Shown in pieces: positions 16,258 to 25,155 of a DNA stretch of 64,000 nucleotides (its first letter is position 1; every line of letters starts with the position of its first letter). Position numbers and translations under genes: made by a program. The stretch comes from Acidimicrobiales bacterium. GTDB taxonomy: Bacteria > Actinomycetota > Acidimicrobiia > Acidimicrobiales > JADJXE01. The notes under the pieces are model-generated. The model was given only the letters and a program-made list of their open reading frames with translations. It did no database searches and was not told the DNA's origin. The stretch lies in NCBI GenBank assembly GCA_016716005.1, contig JADJXE010000001.1, forward strand, positions 248,001 to 312,000, read 5' to 3'.

Positions 16258-17370
16258 GTGCCTTCCTTCCGCACCGGGACCGTCACGGCGATGCTCGCCG
16301 AGCGACCCGGCCTGCAACGGGTCGAGGTGACGGCCGAGCGGGGGCCGGAGCGGGCCTATGTGCTCACCGACCTGATCGGTCCGGTGGCGGTGGGGGACCG
16401 CGTCGTGATGAACACCACCGCGGTCGAACTCGGCCTGGGCACCGGCGGCTGGCACGTCGTGCACTGGAACCTGTCGCGGCAGGCGTGGGAGCGGCGAGGG
16501 CCGGGCCACATCATGAAGCTGCGCTACACCAGCCTCCAGACCGACACCGGCAGCGTGGAGGAGCACCACCCGCAGCTCCTCGGGGAGGCCGGGCACCTCG
16601 ACGGCCTGCCGGTGGTGGCCTGCGGGCTGCACAGCCAGCTCGCCGTGGTGGCAGCCGTGTTCGGGTCGCTGGCTCCCGGCCGGCGGCTGGCGTACGTGAT
16701 GACCGACGCCGCCGCCCTGCCGCTGGTCCTCTCCGACCTGGTGGCCGACTGCCGCCGCGCCGGCCTCGTCCACGCGACGATCACCGCCGGCCAGGCCTTC
16801 GGTGGCGACCACGAGGCGGTGTCGCTGGCGTCGGCCCTCGCCGCCGCCCGTGCCGTCGTGGGCGCGGATGCAGTGGTGGTCGCGATGGGGCCTGGGGTCG
16901 TGGGCACGGCATCGAGGCTCGGCTTCAGCGCCGTCGAGGTGGCGGCGATCCTCGACACCGCGTCGGCCCTCGGGGGTCGCGCCATCGCGTGCCTCCGGGT
17001 GTCGGGGGCCGACCCCCGCGACCGTCACCGTGGGGTGAGCCACCACAGCCTCACCGCGCTGCGCCTGGCCCACGCCGCCGTCGACCTGCCGATACCGAGC
17101 GGTGACTGGGAGGCGCCCATCCTCGACGACCTGCGGGGCGGCGGGCTGCTCGACCGGCACCGTGGCGTGACGGTGGAGGTGCCGGCGGTCGGCGCGCTGC
17201 TGGAGGCCGCCGACCTGCGGGTGACGACGATGGGCCGGGGCCCCTCCGACGACCCCGCCTTCTTCGCCGCGGCGGCGGCGGCGGGTGCGGCGGCGGCGGG
17301 CGCCGTCGGTGCGGCGGCGGCGGGCGCCGTCGGTGCGACGGGGGCCCTGCACTACCCTGACCCCGAGTGA
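16258..17370 (+). CDS. DUF3866 family protein
   Basis: A 370-residue protein of a family often found next to pafA in actinobacteria; function unknown. The N-terminus contains a beta-rich domain (VGDRVVMNTTAVELGLGTGG), then two Rossmann-like halves (VVACGLHSQLAVVAAVF; GADAVVVAMGPGVVGTA). The C-terminus has an Ala/Gly run encoded by a duplicated 24-nt unit. Its stop overlaps the signal-peptidase start as GTGA. The conserved context suggests a link to pupylation, but this is only inference. Confidence 0.8.
   Translation: MPSFRTGTVTAMLAERPGLQRVEVTAERGPERAYVLTDLIGPVAVGDRVVMNTTAVELGLGTGGWHVVHWNLSRQAWERRGPGHIMKLRYTSLQTDTGSVEEHHPQLLGEAGHLDGLPVVACGLHSQLAVVAAVFGSLAPGRRLAYVMTDAAALPLVLSDLVADCRRAGLVHATITAGQAFGGDHEAVSLASALAAARAVVGADAVVVAMGPGVVGTASRLGFSAVEVAAILDTASALGGRAIACLRVSGADPRDRHRGVSHHSLTALRLAHAAVDLPIPSGDWEAPILDDLRGGGLLDRHRGVTVEVPAVGALLEAADLRVTTMGRGPSDDPAFFAAAAAAGAAAAGAVGAAAAGAVGATGALHYPDPE
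17287..17334 (+). repeat. two exact 24-nt direct repeats in the DUF3866 gene
   Basis: 17287-17310 and 17311-17334 are identical and encode AAAAGAVG twice, near the C-terminus. Such a repeat can change copy number without a frameshift. Confidence 0.85.
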
Positions 17371-18200
17371 GCGCACCCGACGAACCGTCCCGATCCTCGT
17401 CACCGCCGGGTGCGCCCAGCGAGCCCCGCCCGCGCGGCTACCTCGGTGACTTCGGCGCCGACCCCGTGCCGTCCGCGGCCCGTCCGGCCGAGGCCGCCGG
17501 GCTGGCGGCGACCCTGGCGCCACCGGCACCGCACGACGAGCCGGCCGAGCCCCCACCCGACCGAGGCGGCCCAGTGGGCACCGCCGGGCCCGAACCTGCC
17601 GAGGCCGAACCCGCCGAGGGCGAAGCCGGCGAGGCCGAAGCCGGCGACGGCGAGGTCGACCGCGACCGCCGGCACCAGCGGGTGCGATCGGCCGTCGAGT
17701 GGCTGGCGGTGATCGTCGGGGCGCTGGCCGTCGCCCTGCTGGTCAAGACCTTCCTGCTCCAGGCCTTCTTCATCCCCTCGGCTTCGATGGAGCCGACGCT
17801 GCGGGTGGGCGACCGGGTGCTGGTGAACAAGCTCAGCTACCGCCTGCACGACGTCCACCGAGGCGACATCATCGTGTTCGAGCGACCCGAGGGCGAGCAG
17901 AACCGATCGGTCCGCGACCTGATCAAGCGGGTCATCGCCCTGCCGGGCGAGACGATCGAGATCCGTGACAACCAGGTGATCATCGACGGGAGGGTGCTCG
18001 GGGAGCCCTACCTGCCCCCGGGCACCGTCACGGCAGGGCTCGACGAGCCCGTCACCGTGCCCGAGGGGCACGTGTTCGTGATGGGGGACAACCGCGACGA
18101 CTCGCGCGACTCCAGGTTCTTCGGCGCCATCCCCGAGGACCGCATCGTCGGCCGCGCCTTCGTGCGCGTGTGGCCGCCCACCCACCTGGGCCTGCTGTAG
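17367..18200 (+). CDS. lepB: signal peptidase I
   Basis: Membrane-bound leader peptidase (277 residues). About 105 residues of Pro/Glu/Ala-rich disordered cytoplasmic sequence precede one membrane helix (110-132). Catalytic Ser140 lies in SASMEPTLRVGDR and Lys187 in LIKRVIALPGE; the GDNRDDSRDSR box is near the end. The long N-terminal extension is unusual but common in high-GC actinobacteria. Coupled to the DUF3866 gene by the GTGA overlap. Confidence 0.93.
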   Translation: MSAPDEPSRSSSPPGAPSEPRPRGYLGDFGADPVPSAARPAEAAGLAATLAPPAPHDEPAEPPPDRGGPVGTAGPEPAEAEPAEGEAGEAEAGDGEVDRDRRHQRVRSAVEWLAVIVGALAVALLVKTFLLQAFFIPSASMEPTLRVGDRVLVNKLSYRLHDVHRGDIIVFERPEGEQNRSVRDLIKRVIALPGETIEIRDNQVIIDGRVLGEPYLPPGTVTAGLDEPVTVPEGHVFVMGDNRDDSRDSRFFGAIPEDRIVGRAFVRVWPPTHLGLL

Positions 18201-18213
18201 CCGCGCCCCACGG

Positions 18214-18930
18214 TCAGCCCAGCCGGGCCAGGACCTCTGTCATCCGGTCGACGTGGTCGCTGTAGACGCCGTCGACGCCCATCCGCAGCACCGAGCGCAG
18301 GACGGGCTCGTGCTGGAGGTCCCACGCCAGCGCGTAGCGCTGGAAGCGGTGGAACAGGGTCGTGAGCCCACCGGACCAGTCGGTGTGGTGGAGGTTCACG
18401 GCGTCGACGCCGAGGTCGGCGAGCCGGGCCGCCCGGCGCTCGGGCCCCTCCTTGATGCGGCTCAACCGGGTCGAGTCGACGAGCCGGACCCCCTCGGCGA
18501 GCGATCGCCAGCTCGCCACCACGTTCCAGTCGTGGTGGCACAGCCAGAGTCGGCCGGGTGCGTCGGAGCCGGCGGCCATCGCCACCGCCACCACGACGGG
18601 GGCGGCTGCGGGATCCTTCACGTCGAGGGACAGCTCGAAGTCGGTCCCGCAGGCACCGTACAGATCTTCGAGGCCGGGGATGTGGGGAGGCAGCGACGAG
18701 CGGTTCACGCTGCCGATGGGTCGGCGGCGCATCCCGGTGCGGACCACGCCGTCGTGGTCGAGGACGGCCACCCCGTCGGCGGTGAGCCACACGTCGCTCT
18801 CCAGGCCGGTCGCGCCGAGCCTGAGGGCGAGCCGGAACCCCTCCAGCGTGTTCTCGGGGGCGTGCGCCCGCGCCCCCCGGTGGGCGAAGCCGATCGGGGG
18901 TCGGAGGCTCGGGAGGCGCTGCTGTTCCAC
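18214..18930 (-). CDS. glycerophosphodiester phosphodiesterase
   Basis: A 238-residue GDPD TIM-barrel protein. GFAHRGARAHAPENT near residue 14 and the ESDVWLTADGVAVLDHDG segment supply the catalytic His and metal-binding Glu/Asp residues. It hydrolyses glycerophosphodiesters to glycerol-3-phosphate. No signal peptide is evident, so it is probably cytoplasmic. The GTG at 18930 is preceded by GGAGGGG. It converges on the lepB stop. Confidence 0.87.
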   Translation of the reverse strand: MEQQRLPSLRPPIGFAHRGARAHAPENTLEGFRLALRLGATGLESDVWLTADGVAVLDHDGVVRTGMRRRPIGSVNRSSLPPHIPGLEDLYGACGTDFELSLDVKDPAAAPVVVAVAMAAGSDAPGRLWLCHHDWNVVASWRSLAEGVRLVDSTRLSRIKEGPERRAARLADLGVDAVNLHHTDWSGGLTTLFHRFQRYALAWDLQHEPVLRSVLRMGVDGVYSDHVDRMTEVLARLG

Positions 18931-19062
18931 CCCTCCATCCTCGCTCGCCGTGACCGGTCGGTCAGCCCGACCCCGCAGGTGGGCCGATCGGCCCATCCGC
19001 CTCAAGGCCACTCGGCTCGCGACCGATGTTGCTGGTGCACCGCAGCCCAGGAGGCGGAGGAG

Positions 19063-19392
19063 ATGGCAACCGTTCGAGCGACCTGCGACCACTGCGGCGA
19101 CGTGGAGTTCGCGAGCGCCGACGTGCTGGTCCGGGTCTGCGCGGAGTCGGGACAGGGCACGTACGTCTTCCGCTGCCCCGGCTGTGGCGCCCTGACGGTG
19201 AAGGACGCGGCCCCGCACGTCGTCGACCTGCTGGCCGCGGCCGGGGCCGACCTGACCACCTGGCACCTGCCGGCCGAGCTGAGCGAGACCCGCGTGGGGC
19301 CCCCGATCTGCCACGACGACCTGCTCGAGTTCCACACCGAGCTGGCCGACGAGGGGTGGTTCGCCCGCCTGGAGGCGATGATCGGCCGCTGA
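19063..19392 (+). CDS. zinc-ribbon hypothetical protein
   Basis: A 109-residue protein with two CxxC knuckles, CDHC (residues ~8-11) and CPGC (~37-40), likely one zinc site. The remainder is helical and includes a conserved-looking ICHDDLLEFH segment. GGAGGCGGAGG precedes the ATG. The family occurs widely in actinobacteria; no function is known to me. It starts the rightward cluster leading to tat. Confidence 0.6.
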   Translation: MATVRATCDHCGDVEFASADVLVRVCAESGQGTYVFRCPGCGALTVKDAAPHVVDLLAAAGADLTTWHLPAELSETRVGPPICHDDLLEFHTELADEGWFARLEAMIGR

Positions 19393-19457
19393 CGGCCCTC
19401 CGATGCCCGGCTCCGTCGCGCCCGGCCGTCGGGCCCGGGCGGCGGTACCGTGGTGCG

Positions 19458-19661
19458 GTGGTGGTCCTGTGGGCGCTGCCCACGCTGGCGCTGGTCGCCG
19501 GCTCCGTGATCCTGGCGGCCCGGGTGCGCCGGCTGGCCGCGGGCGCAGCCTCGGCCACGGCGGCACTGGCGCGGCTCGACCCCCTCGCGGCCCGCAGCGC
19601 GGTGCTGCGGTCGGGCGGCGAGGGCCTGCGCGCCGCCGTGGCCCGACGGGCCCCTCAGTAG
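19458..19661 (+). CDS. small membrane protein, unknown
   Basis: A 67-residue protein that is one hydrophobic segment (LWALPTLALVAGSVILAA) followed by an Ala/Arg-rich helix. TACCGT at 19446-19451 ends exactly 6 nt before the GTG at 19458. It lies 9 nt upstream of the Tat gene, and its stop TAG forms the start of that gene's -10 hexamer. Confidence 0.55.
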   Translation: MVVLWALPTLALVAGSVILAARVRRLAAGAASATAALARLDPLAARSAVLRSGGEGLRAAVARRAPQ

Positions 19662-19670
19662 GATCGCGGG

Positions 19671-20069
19671 ATGTTCAACGTGTCAGGGCCGGAGATCCTG
19701 ATCATCCTGGTCGTGGCCCTGATCGTGCTCGGTCCGGACAAGCTGCCGGAGGCGGTCCGCAAGATGGGCGGCTTCATGCGCGAGATCCGCCGGATCAGCA
19801 GCGGTTTCCAGGACGAGGTGCGCGACGCCCTCTCCGACGTCGAGGTGCCACCGGCGCGGGCCACGCCCATGCGGGTGGCGCCCACGCCGGTCGATCCGAT
19901 CCCGACGGACGAGGCCGCCACCGCGCCATCCCCGCCCGGCTCCCCGACGAACGGCGAGGCACCGGCGGACAGCGACGAGACGCCGGCCGGCGACCTGCCC
20001 GGGGCCGGGGCGGCCGACGTGACGTCGGCCGAGGACGAGGGGCGGTCGGCCGGCTCCTCGGCCGCGTGA
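19671..20069 (+). CDS. tatB: Sec-independent translocase TatA/TatB
   Basis: The N-terminus FNVSGPEILIILVVALIVLGPDKLPEAVRKMG gives the short membrane helix, hinge (GPDKLP) and amphipathic helix of TatA/B proteins; the Glu in GPEILII favours the TatB type. The C-terminal ~80 of 132 residues are Pro/Ala/Asp-rich and disordered. TatC is encoded 25 nt downstream. TAGGAT at 19659-19664, overlapping the previous stop, ends 6 nt before the ATG. A separate TatA is not in the window. Confidence 0.88.
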   Translation: MFNVSGPEILIILVVALIVLGPDKLPEAVRKMGGFMREIRRISSGFQDEVRDALSDVEVPPARATPMRVAPTPVDPIPTDEAATAPSPPGSPTNGEAPADSDETPAGDLPGAGAADVTSAEDEGRSAGSSAA

Positions 20070-20094
20070 GCGTCCCCACCCCCCGGGCACCGCG

Positions 20095-20901
20095 ATGAGC
20101 ACCCGGTCCGACGACCCCCGGGGCGTGGCCGCACCGGCCGGCGAGCGGATGACGGTCGTCGAGCACCTGGCCGAGCTCCGGAGCCGGCTGATCAGGTCGA
20201 TCCTGGCCATCGCCGTCGGCGGGCTGGTGGCCTTCCTGCTCTACCCGCGCATCCTCGAGCTGCTCACCGGCCCGTTCTGCGACTACCAGGCCGCCCACGG
20301 CGCGCCCGGCGAATGCCAGCTGGTGATCACCGGTCCGATGGACGGCCTCACCGTGCGGATGAAGATCGCCGGCTACGGCGGCCTGATCCTCGCCCTCCCC
20401 GTCGTCCTGTGGCAGGTCTGGCGCTTCGTCACCCCCGGCCTCTACCCGAAGGAGAAGCGCTACGCCGTCCCGTTCCTCGTGTCGTCGATCGTGCTGTTCC
20501 TCCTGGGAGCTGCCCTCGCCTTCTGGACGCTGCCGCGGGCGCTCGACTTCCTGCTCGGCATCGGGGGGGACCTGCAGCCCCTCTTGACGCCGGACCGGTA
20601 CCTGAACCTCGTGGTCTTCATGGTGGTCTCGTTCGGGGTCGGGTTCCTGTTCCCCGTGCTGCTCGTGTTCCTCGAGCTGGCCGGCGTCCTGACCCCCGAG
20701 CAGCTCGCCAGCTGGCGGCGCTACGCGATCATCGCCATCGTGGTCATCGTCGCCGTGATCACACCGAGCGGCGATCCCTACAGCCTGCTCGGCCTCTCGA
20801 TCCCCATGTACCTCTTCTACGAGATCTCGATCCTGATCGGCCGTCTGGTCCGTCGTCGCAAGCGCAAGGCGGCCGAGGCCGCCGGCCGGGCGACCGAGTG
20901 A
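20095..20901 (+). CDS. tatC: Sec-independent translocase TatC
   Basis: Receptor of the twin-arginine pathway (268 residues). MTVVEHLAELRSRL is the typical N-terminal motif, followed by six membrane segments; the loop FVTPGLYPKEKR is diagnostic. It ends with a basic tail. The stop overlaps the helicase start (GTGA), the same tat-helY order as in mycobacteria. Confidence 0.95.
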   Translation: MSTRSDDPRGVAAPAGERMTVVEHLAELRSRLIRSILAIAVGGLVAFLLYPRILELLTGPFCDYQAAHGAPGECQLVITGPMDGLTVRMKIAGYGGLILALPVVLWQVWRFVTPGLYPKEKRYAVPFLVSSIVLFLLGAALAFWTLPRALDFLLGIGGDLQPLLTPDRYLNLVVFMVVSFGVGFLFPVLLVFLELAGVLTPEQLASWRRYAIIAIVVIVAVITPSGDPYSLLGLSIPMYLFYEISILIGRLVRRRKRKAAEAAGRATE

Positions 20902-23537
20902 GCGGGTTCGACCGCACGACGTTCCTCGCCGGGTACGGCTTCGCCCTCGACGCCTTCCAGCGCCGGGCCCTCGACGCCATCGATGCCGGCGAGTCGGTGC
21001 TGGTCGCCGCCCCCACCGGGTCGGGCAAGACACTGGTGGCCGAGTACGCCGTCGCCCGAGCCGTGGCCGAGGGCGGCCGAGCGTTCTACACGACGCCGAT
21101 CAAGGCCCTGTCGAACCAGAAGTACGCCGACTTCGGCCGTCGGTACGGGGCCGGGCGCGTCGGGCTGCTCACCGGCGACAACAGCATCAACGGCGACGCG
21201 CCGGTGGTCGTGATGACCACCGAGGTCCTCCGGAACATGATCTACACGGGCTCGGCGGCACTGGAGCGCCTCCACGTCGTGATCCTGGACGAGGTCCACT
21301 ACCTGCAGGACGCCTACCGCGGTCCGGTCTGGGAGGAGGTCATCGTCCACGCCCCGCGCGAGGTGCGCCTGGTCTGCCTGTCGGCGACCGTGTCCAACGC
21401 CGACGAGCTGGCCGGGTGGATCAGCACCGTCCGGGGGCCCACCGCCGTCGTGGTCGCCCACGACCGTCCGGTGCCGCTGCAGCACCTGTGCGCGGTCGGC
21501 GACCGGACGTCGGAGCGGCTGCTCCTGCTCCCCACGCTGGTGGACGGCCGCCCGAACCCCGAGCTGGAGCGCCTCGAGGCCGAGGGCGAGCGCCGACCGG
21601 GGCCACGCGGGCGGCCCCGGCGTCGGCTCTTCACGCCCCGGCGCGTCGAGGTGGTCGAGCGCCTCCGCGACGAGGAGATGCTGCCGGCCATCACGTTCGT
21701 GTTCAGCCGGGTGGGGTGCGACGAGGCCGCACGCACCTGCCTCGACTCCGGGTTGCGGCTCACCACCGACGCCGAGCGAGCCCGGATCCGGGCGATCGTC
21801 GAGCAGCGGCTGGGCGGGCTGTCCGACGCCGATCTGGCGGTGCTCGGCTACGGGCGCTGGCTCGCCGCCCTGGAGGCGGGGTTCGCCCCGCACCACGCCG
21901 GCATGGTGCCGCCGTTCAAGGAGGCCGTCGAGGCCTGCTTCGTCGAGGGCCTGGTGAAGGTGGTCTTCGCCACCGAGACGCTCGCCCTCGGGGTGAACAT
22001 GCCGGCACGGGCGGTGGTGATCGAACGGCTCAGCAAGTTCGGCGGCGAGCGCCACCAGCTCCTGAAGCCCGGGGAGTACACCCAGCTCACCGGGCGGGGC
22101 GGTCGCCGCGGGATCGACGAGGTCGGGTACGCCGTCGTGCTGTGGTCGCCGTTCGTGCCGTTCGGGCAGGTGGCCGCCCTGGCCGCCAGCCGCAGCTACG
22201 CCCTCACCTCCGCGTTCCGGCCCACGTACAACATGGCCGCCAACCTCGTCCGCCGCTATCCGCCCGAGCTGGCCCACCACCTGTTGAACCTCTCGTTCGG
22301 CCAGTACCAGGCCGACCGGGAGGTCGTGCGGCTCGAGGCCCGCCTCGAGCAGCGGGCCGCCACCCTGGTGCGGCTCCGCGAGGAGGCATCCTGCGAGCTC
22401 GGCGACGTGGAGGAGTACCGGCGCCTGCTCCGCCAGGCCGCCGGGCCGGCCGCCGAGCGGGCGCCCCGCGGGCTGATCGAGCGGGCCCTCGCGCAGATCC
22501 GCCCGGGGGACGTGCTGGTGCTGCCGGGCCGGCGTCCTGCCCGGCCGGCGGTGGTCCTGACGGTCGCGTCCCGGCGGGGCGGGGCCACGAGGCTCCGTGC
22601 GCTCACGGCCGATCAGCGGCTCGTGTCGCTCGCCGCCGCCGACTTCGACGAGCCCCCGCGCCGGTTCGATCAGATCGACCTGCCGCGCCCGTACGCGCCG
22701 CACCGTCCGTCGTTCCAGCGGGAGGCGGCCCGGCTGCTCCGGGCCCTCCGGTCGGTGCCCGAACCGGGTGCCGTGCCGGACCGACGGCGGCCACGGGGCC
22801 GTGGCTCGGTCGACCACCCGGTGGCTCGATGCCCGGATGCCGACCGCCACGTGCGAGCCGGCGTCCAGGCCGAACGGGTCGCCCGGGAGGTGGGCGAGCT
22901 GAGGGACCGCATCACCACGCGGACGGAGTCGCTGGCCCGCCACTTCGACCGCGTCCTGCGCATCCTCGAGGGTTGGGGCTACCTGGAGGGCTGGGCCCTC
23001 ACGCCGGCCGGGGAGCGCCTGGCGCGGCTCTACCACGAGTGCGACCTGCTCGTGGCCGAGTGCCTCGAGCACGGGCTCTTCGACGGCCTCGACCCCGCCG
23101 GGCTGGCCGGCCTGCTCTCGTGCTTCACCTACGAGCACCGCAGCCCGGAGCCTCCGCCACCGCCGTGGTTCCCCTCGCCCGAGGTGCGACGGCGGTGGGC
23201 GGAGGTGGAGGGGCTCGCCGCCGAGCTGCAGGCCGCGGAGGAGGAGGCCGGGCTCCCGCTCACCCGCCCGCCGGACCCCACGTTCTGCGCCCTGGCCCAC
23301 GGCTGGGCCGCGGGGGAGGGGCTGCACGACGTGCTGGAGGACGAGGACCTGTCGGGGGGCGACTTCGTGCGGAACGTCCGCCAGCTGATCGACCTGCTGC
23401 GCCAGCTGGCCGACCTCGCTCCCGATCCGGCCACGGCCACGTCCGCCCGCACGGCCGCGGCACGCCTCGATCGCGGCGTGGTGTCGGCCAGCGGGGCGGT
23501 GGCGGTGGCCGCGGCCGCGGCCGGGAGCCCACCATGA
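20898..23537 (+). CDS. helY: Ski2/Mtr4-like DEAD/DEAH RNA helicase (HelY type)
   Basis: An 879-residue superfamily 2 helicase (M. tuberculosis HelY: 906). Visible motifs: I APTGSGKT at 38-45, II DEVH from 131, III SAT, and VI QLTGRGGRRGID. The C-terminal half contains the DSHCT-type helical region. It probably acts in RNA turnover. Start GTG 20898 is coupled to tatC, and the stop is coupled to the next gene by an ATGA overlap. Confidence 0.9.
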   Translation: MSGFDRTTFLAGYGFALDAFQRRALDAIDAGESVLVAAPTGSGKTLVAEYAVARAVAEGGRAFYTTPIKALSNQKYADFGRRYGAGRVGLLTGDNSINGDAPVVVMTTEVLRNMIYTGSAALERLHVVILDEVHYLQDAYRGPVWEEVIVHAPREVRLVCLSATVSNADELAGWISTVRGPTAVVVAHDRPVPLQHLCAVGDRTSERLLLLPTLVDGRPNPELERLEAEGERRPGPRGRPRRRLFTPRRVEVVERLRDEEMLPAITFVFSRVGCDEAARTCLDSGLRLTTDAERARIRAIVEQRLGGLSDADLAVLGYGRWLAALEAGFAPHHAGMVPPFKEAVEACFVEGLVKVVFATETLALGVNMPARAVVIERLSKFGGERHQLLKPGEYTQLTGRGGRRGIDEVGYAVVLWSPFVPFGQVAALAASRSYALTSAFRPTYNMAANLVRRYPPELAHHLLNLSFGQYQADREVVRLEARLEQRAATLVRLREEASCELGDVEEYRRLLRQAAGPAAERAPRGLIERALAQIRPGDVLVLPGRRPARPAVVLTVASRRGGATRLRALTADQRLVSLAAADFDEPPRRFDQIDLPRPYAPHRPSFQREAARLLRALRSVPEPGAVPDRRRPRGRGSVDHPVARCPDADRHVRAGVQAERVAREVGELRDRITTRTESLARHFDRVLRILEGWGYLEGWALTPAGERLARLYHECDLLVAECLEHGLFDGLDPAGLAGLLSCFTYEHRSPEPPPPPWFPSPEVRRRWAEVEGLAAELQAAEEEAGLPLTRPPDPTFCALAHGWAAGEGLHDVLEDEDLSGGDFVRNVRQLIDLLRQLADLAPDPATATSARTAAARLDRGVVSASGAVAVAAAAAGSPP

Positions 23538-24145
23538 CCATCCAACGGGGGCGTGACTGGGGAGAGCACGGCCCGCTGCCGCCCGGTGGCGTGGTGGTGG
23601 CGTCGGACGCCGATGCCCGACTGGTGGTCGAGCGGGCCCGGCGCGAAGGCCGGCCCCTGCCGCCCCTGGGCCTCGTCGGCGGTGACCTCTGCCGGACGCT
23701 GGGTGGCCGGGGGGACGAGCAGCGCCTGTTCTCGCCGGAGGGCACCCGCCTCACCGTCGACGTGGGAGCAGTCCTCGTGGACGAGCGGCCGCACTGGTTC
23801 GTGGCGCACCTGGTGGCGCGGCGCTCCTGGCTGCGGGGGCGGATCGTGGCCGTGATGAACGCGGAGTGGCTCGGCCGCTGGGACGTGGCCCCGCGCGCCC
23901 ACCCCGCCGACGGCCTCCTCGACCTCCTCGACGGCTCACCGCCGCTGCGCGATCGGCTGCGCGCCCGTCGCCGGCTGCGATCGGCGACCCACGTGCCGCA
24001 CCCGGAGATCCGCGAGCAGCGGGCCGCCCGGTTCGAGATCGCGCTCGACCCCCCGCTGGGCGTCGCCCTGGACGGCCTCGAGATCGGTCCGGCCTCGCGC
24101 CTGACCGTGTGGGTCGAGCCGGATGCCCTCACCGTGGTCGTCTAG
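23534..24145 (+). CDS. hypothetical protein resembling the diacylglycerol-kinase C-terminal sandwich
   Basis: A 203-residue protein. RIVAVMNAEWLGRWDVAPRAHP followed by ADGLLDLLDG and THVPHPEI resembles the C-terminal beta-sandwich of YegS/DgkB-type lipid kinases, where (M)xVAPxAxPxDGxLD is conserved. The N-terminal kinase catalytic domain with its GGDGT loop is absent. Translation is coupled to helY by a 4-nt overlap. Function unknown; the similarity is from memory and pattern only. Confidence 0.5.
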   Translation: MTIQRGRDWGEHGPLPPGGVVVASDADARLVVERARREGRPLPPLGLVGGDLCRTLGGRGDEQRLFSPEGTRLTVDVGAVLVDERPHWFVAHLVARRSWLRGRIVAVMNAEWLGRWDVAPRAHPADGLLDLLDGSPPLRDRLRARRRLRSATHVPHPEIREQRAARFEIALDPPLGVALDGLEIGPASRLTVWVEPDALTVVV

Positions 24146-24171
24146 CGGGCGTCCCGGCTACGGTCGCAGGC

Positions 24172-25155
24172 ATGGAGGCATGGATCCTCGACGAGTCCCC
24201 CGGCACGTACCGCTGGGGGGCGATCGCCGATCCGGAGCCCGGCCCGGGCGAGGTGCGGGTGCGGGTCGTGGCCAGCGCCCTGAACCACATGGATCTCTGG
24301 GTCACGCGCGGTCTGCCCAAGCCTCCGCTGCCCCACGTGCCCGGCTGTGACGTGGCCGGCATCGTGGACACGGTCGGCAGCGGGGTCGAGGGCGTCGCCG
24401 TCGGCGACGAGGTGGTGCTGAACCCCTCCGTCTCGTGCCGGGCGTGCCGGTCGTGCCTGTCGGGCGAGTCGCCGCTCTGCCGGCACTTCGAGATCCTGGG
24501 GGAGCACCGCTGGGGCGGGCACGGGGAGCTGGTGGTGCTGCCGGCCGCCAACGTGCTGCCGCGCCCGGCCGGCAGGTCGTGGGAGGAGTCGGCGGCCTTC
24601 CCCCTCACCACCCTCACGGCGTGGCGCATGCTGCGGCGGGGCCGCCTCCGCGCCGGGGAGACCCTGCTGGTGGTGGGGGTGGGCAGCGGCGTGTCGGCCG
24701 CAGCCGTCGTGCTCGGCCGAGCCATGGGCGCCCGCGTGTTCGCCACCTCGCGGGCCGAGTCGAAGCGTGCTCGGGCGCTCGAGCTCGGGGCCGAGGGCGC
24801 CTTCGACTCCGGCGCCGACTGGCCGGTGCGAGCCGATGTCGTCGTCGAGAGCGTGGGCCCGGCCACGTGGCGCCAGTCGGTCAAGGCGCTGGCGCCGGGC
24901 GGGCGGCTGGTGGTGTGCGGGGGCACGTCGGGCCCCAAGGTGGAGCTGAACCTCCCACGCCTCTTCTTCTCACAGCACGAGATCATCGGATCGTCGATGG
25001 GCTCCTACGAGGAGTTCGCCGAGGTCACCGAGCTGGTGGCCCAGGGCCTCCCGGTGGTGGTCGACGAGGTGCTGCCCCTGGCCGAGTACGCAGCCGCGCT
25101 GGCGCGGCTGGAGGCGGGGGAGCAGCTCGGCAAGATCGTCCTGGCCCACCGCTGA
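24172..25155 (+). CDS. zinc-binding medium-chain dehydrogenase/reductase
   Basis: A 327-residue MDR enzyme. GroES-like half with PGCDVAGIV and the structural-zinc cysteines in SCRACRSCLSGESPLC; the Rossmann loop reads VVGVGSGVSAAAVVLG; then VVESVGPATW. The substrate is unknown, probably an alcohol, quinone or enoyl compound with NAD(P)H. TACGGT at 24159-24164 ends 7 nt before the ATG. The stop overlaps the M20 gene start as TGATG. Confidence 0.85.
   Translation: MEAWILDESPGTYRWGAIADPEPGPGEVRVRVVASALNHMDLWVTRGLPKPPLPHVPGCDVAGIVDTVGSGVEGVAVGDEVVLNPSVSCRACRSCLSGESPLCRHFEILGEHRWGGHGELVVLPAANVLPRPAGRSWEESAAFPLTTLTAWRMLRRGRLRAGETLLVVGVGSGVSAAAVVLGRAMGARVFATSRAESKRARALELGAEGAFDSGADWPVRADVVVESVGPATWRQSVKALAPGGRLVVCGGTSGPKVELNLPRLFFSQHEIIGSSMGSYEEFAEVTELVAQGLPVVVDEVLPLAEYAAALARLEAGEQLGKIVLAHR

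Noticed and set aside
21416..24145. 909-codon plus-strand frame overlapping helY
   Set aside because: Only its last 203 codons (from ATG 23534) look like protein; the rest is a shadow of helY.
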